Part shown: one piece after another, positions 1 through 5,079 of the stretch
Layout of the letters: each line of letters starts with the position of its first letter
How positions within the stretch are numbered: position 1 is the stretch's first letter
From: Marinilabiliales bacterium
GTDB lineage: Bacteria; Bacteroidota; Bacteroidia; Bacteroidales; UBA12077
Assembly (NCBI GenBank): GCA_002869305.1
Contig: PKTC01000175.1
Coordinates: 1 to 5,079 of the forward strand
Reading direction: 5' to 3'
Length of the DNA: 5,079 nt
Translations under genes and position numbers: made by a program
Notes under the pieces: generated by a model
Databases searched by the model: none
What the model was told of the DNA's origin: nothing
What the model saw: the letters and a program-made list of their open reading frames with translations, nothing else

Positions 1-297
1 ACATTCGAAGATCTTGATGAAACAGCAGAAATTGATGAGGATATCTTACCTAATATGAATAAATTTGATGCTGGTGTTATCGGAGGTATGGGAGTTCAAG
101 GCAGATTTAACCGGCACTTTGATTTGTTTCTTGATTTTCGATACACACAGGGATTCATAAATTTAGATAATGGTACTTCAGAATATAGGTATAATTTTAA
201 TTATAAATATTTTTGGCCTGAAAAAGAAGTGGATAAGCCAAAAAATAAGGCTTTTATGCTTACAACCGGAGTTATTGTATATCTAATACCGCGTTAA
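1..297 (+). CDS. Outer-membrane β-barrel protein, C-terminal fragment (PorT-like family), 5' end outside window
   Basis: The frame is open from the first base and ends at TAA 295-297, giving about 98 residues of C-terminal sequence. The ATG at 55 is an internal methionine, because coding sequence of the same character precedes it (acidic stretch TFEDLDETAEIDEDILP). The fragment shows alternating hydrophobic/polar strands typical of a small outer-membrane barrel: FDAGVIGGMGVQGRF, then FDLFLDFRYTQGFINL, then a closing strand MLTTGVIVYLI. The order 'FDxGxxGGxGVQ ... RYTQG ... ' resembles the PorT/OMP_b-brl_2 barrels widespread in Bacteroidota, some of which serve type IX secretion; this one cannot be assigned to that role. 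It ends in Arg rather than the usual terminal aromatic. The signal peptide and first strands are outside the window. The stop overlaps the stop of the convergent CAT-like gene by 4 nt. Family call is fairly sure, function unknown. Confidence 0.75.
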   Translation, partial: TFEDLDETAEIDEDILPNMNKFDAGVIGGMGVQGRFNRHFDLFLDFRYTQGFINLDNGTSEYRYNFNYKYFWPEKEVDKPKNKAFMLTTGVIVYLIPR

Positions 298-929
298 TCG
301 ATAGCATTTAATAGATTCTGAAATAAATCCAAATACTTAGCAACATGCGATCCGTCCATCAATCCATGATGCCCATTAATGGAAATATTCATTATTCTTT
401 TGTTGTTAATCTCTTGTAATTTACCAAAAGTAATTTTAGGAACACTATCCTTATATTTATAGTTACGTGCATGTGTTAATCCGGTAATTTTAAACCATGG
501 AACGGAAGAATAATGAATAGTATCTTTTCGTGCGGTATCCGAATTAACTCCCAAACCTGATATCTGTTTTACTCTGTCGCTTTCTTTTTTAATATTTTTT
601 CTAAAGCGATCCAAATTCGCATCATATTCTATAAATGACATAGCGTATAGCCCATCGGCATTATTAAGAGTTGCAGAGGCATGAATTTTATCAAAACATA
701 CAATTTGATCGTTTTCAATGCGTAATCTAAAATCCTCCAATAAATTTACTGCTTTTAAAGATTTGTGAAGATAACTATGAAAGAAAGGAATCCCATTCTT
801 CTTGGAGTTATTGTAAGCCTCACTGCAGTCAACTTCAGAAACTATACCAAAAAATGGTTCATCAAAGTTTCTAAACCATTCAAAATGCTCTCTTCTTTTC
901 CAATTTTTATAATCGATTGTCTTTTTCAT
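294..929 (-). CDS. Chloramphenicol acetyltransferase-like (CAT fold) acyltransferase with divergent active site
   Basis: A 211-residue protein, the usual length for a type A CAT subunit, which works as a cytoplasmic trimer transferring acetyl from acetyl-CoA. The N-terminus (residues 10-28, WKRREHFEWFRNFDEPFFG) matches the conserved CAT 'W.RREHFE.F' opening. Residues 139-146 (HYSSVPWF) match the 'S..PW' segment, and 187-193 (HHGLMDG) give HHxxxDG with catalytic His188 and structural Asp192. The surroundings deviate from the classical signature QxHHAxxDGFH: here it is NGHHGLMDGSH. By alignment, the oxyanion-stabilising Ser (Ser148 of CAT) is Gly150 (PWFKITG). The acceptor may therefore not be chloramphenicol; many such chromosomal CAT-like proteins in Bacteroidota have no shown resistance role. 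The ATG at 929 overlaps the TGA of the upstream HAD gene (ATGA), which fixes the start and suggests translational coupling. No separate Shine-Dalgarno is seen. Fold is sure, substrate unknown. Confidence 0.88.
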   Translation of the reverse strand: MKKTIDYKNWKRREHFEWFRNFDEPFFGIVSEVDCSEAYNNSKKNGIPFFHSYLHKSLKAVNLLEDFRLRIENDQIVCFDKIHASATLNNADGLYAMSFIEYDANLDRFRKNIKKESDRVKQISGLGVNSDTARKDTIHYSSVPWFKITGLTHARNYKYKDSVPKITFGKLQEINNKRIMNISINGHHGLMDGSHVAKYLDLFQNLLNAID

Positions 930-1624
930 TTACTAAATAACTTTAATGAATCAGAAACTGACTCTAAGGTATGATAATCCTTGTTATTAAGATCATTTTC
1001 TAATTGTGTCTCGTGTTGCCAGGTAGTATGGAAAGGTATGTGGATTCCTTGCCCACCAATATTGATGACTGGTATAATATCCGATTTTAAAGAGTTTCCA
1101 ATCATTACAAATTCTTCAGGTTTTATTTCAAGATGATTTAATAACTTAGTATAATCAGATTCTTTTTTATCACTCATGATCTCAATATGGTGAAAATACT
1201 CTTCTATTCCAGATTTACTTAATTTTCGTTCCTGATCTAAAAGATCTCCTTTAGTAGCAACAATAAGCTTGTAATTCTCAGATAATTCTTTTAATACATC
1301 TTCGATTCCATCCAATAAAATAACAGGTTTTTTGAGTTGTTCTTTTCCTAGTTCAATAATTCTTGCAATGGTATGATTAGAAACCTTATAATTACTGATT
1401 TTTAATGCGGTTTCGATTAGTGAAAGCAAAAAGGCTTTTACTCCATATCCATACAACTCCAAATTCTGAACTTCGGTTTTGAAAAGTTCTTTAGATATTT
1501 TATGATTAGGTAAAAAATCAACTAGTAAATCGCAAAATTCTTCTTCAATTTCTTTAAAGAATGGTTCATTAACCCACAAGGTATCATCGGCATCAAAACC
1601 AACGATTTTAATATTCTTAAACAT
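926..1624 (-). CDS. HAD-superfamily hydrolase (phosphatase-like, COG1011/YjjG-type)
   Basis: A 232-residue cytoplasmic protein with the four HAD motifs in order. Motif I is DADDTLW (residues 11-17), with Asp11 the expected nucleophile and Asp13 the acid/base. Motif II is the end of the strand LIVATKGD, with Thr124. Motif III is Lys153 or Lys154 in SDKKESDY. Motif IV is GNSLKSD (176-182), where Asp182 would bind Mg2+ and Asn177 replaces the more usual Asp. The insert between motifs I and II (about residues 18-105) is helical and of the size of a C1 cap, which suggests a small phosphorylated metabolite as substrate. The 'ATKGD' variant of motif II is a recognisable subgroup. The substrate cannot be read from sequence; nucleotide monophosphates are a family-based possibility. 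It starts 21 nt after the stop of the membrane-anchored gene and overlaps the CAT-like gene by 4 nt, so it sits in the middle of an apparent three-gene operon. No strong Shine-Dalgarno precedes the ATG. Confidence 0.87.
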   Translation of the reverse strand: MFKNIKIVGFDADDTLWVNEPFFKEIEEEFCDLLVDFLPNHKISKELFKTEVQNLELYGYGVKAFLLSLIETALKISNYKVSNHTIARIIELGKEQLKKPVILLDGIEDVLKELSENYKLIVATKGDLLDQERKLSKSGIEEYFHHIEIMSDKKESDYTKLLNHLEIKPEEFVMIGNSLKSDIIPVINIGGQGIHIPFHTTWQHETQLENDLNNKDYHTLESVSDSLKLFSK

Positions 1625-1645
1625 AAACTAGCTTGGTTTTTAATT

Positions 1646-2167
1646 TTAGTACAAATGTTTCACTTCTGCTTTTAAGGCATCAAGTGCAAGACTCACCGGA
1701 GACTTTTCAATTTGCATCAGGTCTTCTAAAATGGTCTTACTTAGCTGAATTGCAGGGGCGTCAGGTTTCACTCTAATGGCTGAGCCATTAACTAACTGTG
1801 TTATTTTAGCCCGAGCATTTTTTATCATTTCCCAAACTTGCGGTGTAACATAAATTTGCTGCGATACGTTATGATCAAACTCAGATCTAATAGTGCTCAA
1901 TAGTTCTGATTGCAGCTGTTTTGCTGTCATGTTCGGTTTATTAACTCTCATGATTAATGATTCCGGAGAAATTCTTTCTAATAATAATGTTAAACGCTCA
2001 TATGCTTGCAATCTTACAGGAGTAATTAATTGCTGATTTTTTGTCAGAATCTCATAGTTTCGTCTGTTTTGATCATTTTTAACAATTTGTTTGATAAAGA
2101 CTACCGAAACAATTAGTACAATAATTGCTGGTAATGTGTATTTTATTATTTCTAGAACCTCTGTCAT
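1646..2167 (-). CDS. Membrane-anchored protein of unknown function, single N-terminal TM helix
   Basis: A 173-residue protein. Residues about 10-29 (YTLPAIIVLIVSVVFIKQIV) form one hydrophobic helix without a signal-peptidase site. It is followed by a basic stretch (K26, K30, R35, R36), so by the positive-inside rule the remaining 140 residues should be cytoplasmic. The soluble part is mostly helical, with a recognisable segment ITPVRLQAYERLTLLLERI (residues 48-66) and a later part FDHNVSQQIYVTPQVWEMI (97-115). I recall proteins like this as conserved and uncharacterised in Bacteroidota (I think the DUF7935 group, but I am not certain of the number). No catalytic motif is visible. It is first in the leftward cluster with the HAD and CAT-like genes, and is divergent from the aminotransferase. 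The ATG at 2167 is the only start that includes the full TM helix; no Shine-Dalgarno is obvious, as is normal in this phylum. Confidence 0.8.
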   Translation of the reverse strand: MTEVLEIIKYTLPAIIVLIVSVVFIKQIVKNDQNRRNYEILTKNQQLITPVRLQAYERLTLLLERISPESLIMRVNKPNMTAKQLQSELLSTIRSEFDHNVSQQIYVTPQVWEMIKNARAKITQLVNGSAIRVKPDAPAIQLSKTILEDLMQIEKSPVSLALDALKAEVKHLY

Positions 2168-2348
2168 AATGCTGATATTTAATAATTTATTTGTAATTTA
2201 CAAGATGTTGCTTTACAACACAAATTAATACTTTTATTTATTTTATCTTTACATCTTAAAGAAAAAGATTTCGATTATAGTTATCAAAATTAAAAATAAA
2301 CATATTGGTTGATGTATTCGCATTAACCTTTTTTTAATTTTTCTAGTT
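2168..2348. promoter_or_regulatory. Divergent intergenic region with promoter-like elements for both flanking genes
   Basis: This 181-bp, very AT-rich gap separates two divergently oriented genes, so it should hold both promoters. On the + strand, TATCTTTA at 2244-2251 fits the Bacteroidota -7 element TAnnTTTG except for the last base, and would give a leader of about 90 nt for the aminotransferase. On the - strand, TAATTTTG (2292-2285) fits the -7 consensus fully and would give a leader of about 110 nt for the membrane-protein gene. Neither has a TTG -33 element at the usual distance, so both are weak candidates. The half of the gap nearer 2167 holds the inverted repeats listed separately. 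No Shine-Dalgarno precedes the ATG at 2349; the preceding bases are T-rich. Confidence 0.35.
2191..2220. repeat. Two adjacent small inverted repeats with a shared TTTACAA direct repeat
   Basis: TTGTAA-T-TTACAA (2191-2203) is a perfect 6-bp inverted repeat with a 1-nt centre. Three bases further, TGTTG-CTTTA-CAACA (2206-2220) is a perfect 5-bp inverted repeat around a 5-nt centre. The heptamer TTTACAA occurs in both (2197-2203 and 2212-2218), 15 bp apart, and TTTACA recurs at 2248-2253. The position, 24-53 bp before the ATG of the membrane-protein gene and about 130-160 bp before the aminotransferase ATG, would suit an operator or a short leader hairpin. AT-rich DNA gives such short palindromes by chance, so this is only a candidate. 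Confidence 0.3.
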
Positions 2349-3545
2349 ATGGAAAATGTTTCACAAAGAGTTTCAAGTTTAGCAATTTCTCAAACATTGG
2401 CTATGAGCCAAAAGAGTCGTGAGATGCAAGCACAGGGAATTGATGTAATTAATCTTAGTGTTGGTGAGCCTGATTTTAATACACCGCAGCACATTAAAGA
2501 TGCTGCAATTCAGGCAATAAACGATAATTATAGTCATTATTCGCCAGTACCAGGATACCCTCAATTATTAAAGGCTATTTCAAATAAATTAAAAAAAGAA
2601 AATAATCTGGAGTATGGAGCAGATCAGATCATCGTTTCAAATGGTGCAAAGCATTCTCTGGCTAATGTTATATTATCATTGGTCAACAAGGGAGATGAGG
2701 TAATAGTACCTGCACCTTATTGGGTTAGTTACGTGGAATTAGTTAAACTTGCAGAAGGAACTAATGTAATAATAGAAACATCCATTGATTCTGATTTTAA
2801 AATTACTCCTGAGCAATTAAAAAGGGCAATTACATCAAAAACTAAAGCTATGTTTTTGTGTTCGCCATCAAACCCATCTGGTAGCTTATATTCAAAAGGT
2901 GAGTTAGAAGCTTTAGCAAAAGTCATTGAGGAAAGTGGTGTTGAAATGTACATATTATCAGACTAAATTTATGAGCATATTAATTTTGTTGGCAAGCATG
3001 AAAGTATTGCGCAGTTTGATTTTATTCGTGATAAAGTAATTATTATCAATGGAGTTTCGAAAGGTTATGCAATGACCGGATGGAGGATTGGTTACATAGC
3101 TGCCCCAAAATGGATTGCAAAAGCTTGTAATAAAATCCAAGGTCAATTAACTTCAGGAGCTTCATCCATATCACAGATGGCATCAGTTGCCGCATTAAAT
3201 ATACAAACAAATGATATTTCAGAAATGGTTGTAGCCTTTAAACGAAGAAGGGATTTGGTTGTTAAATTGACTTCGGAAATTGAAGGGATGAAGGTTAATG
3301 TGCCAGAGGGGGCATTTTATTTATTTCCTGAGGTAAGTTCATTTTTCGGAAGATCGGACGGACAGGTAATAATAAAAGATTCTTCGGATTTGGCTATGTA
3401 TATTCTAGAAAAAGCTCACGTTGCAACAGTGCCAGGTTCTGCATTTGGATCAGATGATTATCTAAGATTTTCATATGCTACCTCTGATGAAAAGTTGAAG
3501 GAGGCCATTGCACGCATGAAGAAAGTATTGTCACAATTACAATAA
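2349..3545 (+). pseudogene. Aspartate aminotransferase (PLP fold type I, class Iβ) interrupted by one in-frame TAA
   Basis: One continuous frame of 398 codons plus the final TAA 3543-3545, the normal length of a class Iβ aspartate aminotransferase (aspC/aatA type), which exchanges amino groups between aspartate/2-oxoglutarate and oxaloacetate/glutamate. Codon 206 is TAA (2964-2966), where the family has Glu in SDEIYE; the frame resumes directly as IYEHINF. Family residues are otherwise present: LSVGEPDF (36-43), YSPVPGY (64-70), SNGAKHSL (97-104, Lys101 being the class Iβ substrate-side Lys), PAPYW (121-125), SPSNPSG with Asn175, Asp205 for the PLP ring nitrogen, Tyr208, GVSKGYAMTGWR with Schiff-base Lys238 and phosphate-binding Arg246, and Arg373 in YLRFSY for the substrate carboxylate. 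There is no frameshift and no second internal stop. The 205-residue N-terminal piece lacks Lys238, and the only in-frame downstream ATG (3072, Met242) lies after it, so neither piece could catalyse. Recent nonsense mutation or sequencing error are the likely explanations. Confidence 0.9.
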
Positions 3546-3548
3546 AAT

Positions 3549-3576
3549 AAAAAACCCGGAGAAATCCGGATTTTTT
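3549..3576. terminator. Bidirectional intrinsic terminator between convergent genes
   Basis: CCGGA (3556-3560), loop GAAA (3561-3564), TCCGG (3565-3569) forms a 5-bp GC-rich stem with a GNRA tetraloop on the + strand transcript. Outside a single C-A mismatch (3555/3570), six A (3549-3554) pair with six T (3571-3576), so a U tract follows the hairpin in either direction. It starts 3 nt after the aminotransferase stop (3545) and ends 2 nt before the stop of the phosphatase gene (3579), filling the whole 33-bp gap. Confidence 0.88.
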
Positions 3577-3578
3577 AT

Positions 3579-5079
3579 TTACTCGTCTTTTTCTATATAC
3601 TTGCAAACAGTAGCAAAGAGTTCTTTTATGTTTATGGGTTTTGAAATGTAATCGTCGCAGCCCGCTTTGAAGCTTTTCTCTTTTTCCGAAGACATGGTAA
3701 AAGCTGTTTGTACTATCACCGGAATATCCCTGTCAATTTGTTTTATTTGAGTTGTAGCTTCAATACCATCCATAATTGGCATTCTTATATCCATTAATAT
3801 AAGATCAATATCAGGATTTGTTCTGAATAACTTCACCGCATCTTTACCATTTTCAGCATGAATGATATCTGCATTTGTTTTTTCAAGTGATTTTTTAAGT
3901 AAAAGGAAATTGGCTGGATCATCCTCAGCTATAAGTATGGTTTTATCTGCCCAATCATAATTTAATACAGATTTAACTTCTTCTTTAGAAAAAGCAATTT
4001 TAAATCCAATGACCAATATGTCATCTAATTGCTTTCTGTCACCTTTCCACTCATTAAAAGTATCTTCTAGTAAAATCTTCTGATCATTAAGATTACTTGA
4101 ATAATTATCAATTAATAATTTTTTAAAGTTAGCAGACAAGAATTTTCTTCCATCTTCACCACCAAATTGATCGACAAAACCATCTGAGAATAAATAAATT
4201 AAATCATCCTTTTCAAGATTTACAATATGATTCTCAAATGATTCTTTTGCTCTACGATGAATACCTATAGGCATTCTGTCTGCTTTTATTTCTCTGAGAT
4301 CACCATTTCTAATCAAATACAATGGATTGTTCGCACCTGAATATTCTAGGGTGCGTTTCTCATGGTCAATAATACATAATGCAATATCTAGTCCATCTCT
4401 ACTTTCACCTGTACCTCCTGTCTGTCGCAGTGAACTAATAATATGAATTCTAAGTTCATTAAGAATTTCATTGGCATGTATATTTGGATTTTTATTAGCG
4501 ATTTCGTTTAAGAATGTTATTCCCAACATACTCATTAAGGCTCCAGGAACTCCATGTCCTGTGCAGTCGGCAGCTGCAATAAAAATTCGTTTATCCATCT
4601 GCTTTGTCCAGTAAAAATCTCCACTTACTATATCTCGAGGCTTATAGAAGATGAAATGTTCAGAGAGCAGATGTTGAATAAACCTGTTGGGAGGTAATAC
4701 AGCCGATTGAATACGTTTAGCATATAATATACTGTCTTCAATTTTCTTTTTTTGCTTTTGAACTAAATCATGTTGTTTCTTGATCTTGTGTTTTTGCTCG
4801 GCAATTTTATCACTTTGTTTCATGATAAAATTTAGGTCTTCTTCCATTAAAGCTTTTTGCTTGGCCATGTCATCTTTTTCAACGGCCAGGTTATCTCTCT
4901 CTTTTTGAATCTTAGCTCTTTGGTTGGTTATTACATCACCCTGTTTGATGTAAAAGTTTACTTCCTTTTCCAGGTTTTCAATTTTTTTGTTATGTTCAGT
5001 AATTTTCTTTTTTAAATCATCTTCCGCCTGTTTTAATTTGCTCACATTATGAGCTAATAAAATATAACCCAGAACTTCT
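3579..5079 (-). CDS. PAS/PAC (partial) - coiled coil - SpoIIE PP2C phosphatase - receiver signalling protein, 5' end outside window
   Basis: Residues are numbered from the GTG at 5045, which is not the true start: the frame is open to the edge and reads EVLGYILLAHN before it, running into VSKLKQAEDDL, the typical end of a PAC motif and entry to a coiled coil. Residues 1-105 are a charged coiled coil (Lys/Glu/Gln-rich) with an internal 42-residue repeat. ILYAKRIQSAVLPP (106-119) leads into the SpoIIE/PP2C serine/threonine phosphatase domain (about 120-350), with metal-binding acidic residues in SGDFYW (Asp143), AAADCTGHGVPGALMSM (Asp160), LFSDGFVDQ (Asp288) and QLDDILVIGF (Asp341/342). Residues 368-488 form a receiver: acidic pair Asp375/376 in AEDD, phospho-acceptor Asp419 in LMDIRMP, Thr447 and Lys469 (SKP). 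No membrane segment is seen in the part present. The role inferred is dephosphorylation of a protein partner, such as an anti-sigma-antagonist-like protein, under PAS and phosphorelay input; the partner is not in the window. It ends at TAA 3581-3579, against the shared terminator. Confidence 0.9.
   Translation of the reverse strand, partial: EVLGYILLAHNVSKLKQAEDDLKKKITEHNKKIENLEKEVNFYIKQGDVITNQRAKIQKERDNLAVEKDDMAKQKALMEEDLNFIMKQSDKIAEQKHKIKKQHDLVQKQKKKIEDSILYAKRIQSAVLPPNRFIQHLLSEHFIFYKPRDIVSGDFYWTKQMDKRIFIAAADCTGHGVPGALMSMLGITFLNEIANKNPNIHANEILNELRIHIISSLRQTGGTGESRDGLDIALCIIDHEKRTLEYSGANNPLYLIRNGDLREIKADRMPIGIHRRAKESFENHIVNLEKDDLIYLFSDGFVDQFGGEDGRKFLSANFKKLLIDNYSSNLNDQKILLEDTFNEWKGDRKQLDDILVIGFKIAFSKEEVKSVLNYDWADKTILIAEDDPANFLLLKKSLEKTNADIIHAENGKDAVKLFRTNPDIDLILMDIRMPIMDGIEATTQIKQIDRDIPVIVQTAFTMSSEKEKSFKAGCDDYISKPINIKELFATVCKYIEKDE
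4761..4961 (-). repeat. Internal 42-residue (126-nt) duplication in the coiled coil
   Basis: Within the signalling protein, residues 29-53 (beginning VNFYIKQGDVITNQRAKI) and residues 71-95 (beginning LNFIMKQSDKIAEQKHKI) match in register at a spacing of 42 residues, which is six heptads, so the coiled-coil phase is kept. The DNA copies (4887-4961 and 4761-4835) are still visibly alike, for instance ATCACCCTGTTTGATG against ATCACTTTGTTTCATG on the + strand. This indicates an old tandem duplication that lengthened the helical linker between the PAS and phosphatase domains. Confidence 0.65.

Noticed and set aside
294..929. Calling the CAT-like gene a chloramphenicol resistance gene
   Set aside because: The signature is divergent, the active-site Ser appears missing, and the context is chromosomal with no mobile element.
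765..974. A 69-codon + strand open frame
   Set aside because: It lies antisense across the start of the CAT-like gene and its junction with the HAD gene, both of which have clear family motifs; its product looks like nothing known.
2309..2342. TTG (2309-2311) with TAATTTTT (2335-2342) as an aminotransferase promoter
   Set aside because: The spacing is at the long limit and the predicted start would fall on the ATG itself; T-rich DNA makes the match weak.
2964..2966. Programmed readthrough or recoding of TAA
   Set aside because: No recoding hairpin or special context is visible, and TAA ends other genes here. A point mutation or read error is simpler, though a peptide test is listed.
2379..3146. 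Three short - strand open frames opposite the aminotransferase
   Set aside because: They are antisense to a gene with continuous family similarity and have no motif or start signal of their own.
2967..3545. The part after the TAA as an independent gene starting at ATG 3072
   Set aside because: It is the same frame and same protein as the upstream part. Starting at Met242 would remove Lys238, and there is no ribosome-binding site.

Overview
The window looks like a chromosomal housekeeping region of an AT-rich Bacteroidota bacterium, possibly a Marinilabiliales/Bacteroidales-type or flavobacterial lineage. The support is the PorT-like outer-membrane β-barrel tail, an aspartate aminotransferase whose sequence closely follows the Bacteroidota form, the coiled-coil/SpoIIE phosphatase architecture common in that phylum, and start codons without clear Shine-Dalgarno sequences. 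No rRNA, tRNA, CRISPR array, insertion sequence or phage gene is visible. The genus assignment is only a guess.

Layout. Bases 1-297 (+) are the 3' end of a gene for an outer-membrane β-barrel protein that begins outside the window. A leftward three-gene cluster follows, transcribed from about 2167 down to 294: a membrane-anchored protein of unknown function, a HAD-family phosphatase 21 nt further on, and a chloramphenicol-acetyltransferase-like protein whose ATG overlaps the HAD stop codon by 4 nt. The last gene of this cluster converges on the β-barrel gene with a 4-nt overlap. A 181-bp divergent intergenic region (2168-2348) with two small inverted repeats separates the cluster from a rightward aminotransferase gene (2349-3545). 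That gene is full length and has all its visible active-site residues, but it carries one in-frame TAA at 2964-2966, exactly where the conserved glutamate of the SDEIYE motif should be. A compact hairpin with A and T tracts on its two sides (3549-3576) can terminate both this gene and the convergent gene that follows. Bases 3579-5079 (-) encode a signalling protein with a coiled coil, a SpoIIE-type PP2C phosphatase domain and a C-terminal response-regulator receiver. Its reading frame stays open to the window edge and reads there as the end of a PAS/PAC domain, so the apparent GTG start at 5045 is not the real start.

How the genes relate. The three leftward genes probably form one transcript, with the HAD and CAT-like products translationally coupled. 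No shared pathway can be named. The aminotransferase would make aspartate or glutamate by transamination if intact; as written, neither half can be active, because the N-terminal fragment ends before the PLP lysine and the only in-frame downstream ATG lies after it. The phosphatase/receiver protein is an independent signalling gene.

Most worth checking are the single nonsense codon in an otherwise pristine aminotransferase, the PAS-coiled coil-SpoIIE-receiver order of the signalling protein, and the divergent active site of the CAT-like enzyme. I found no convincing new multi-gene system.
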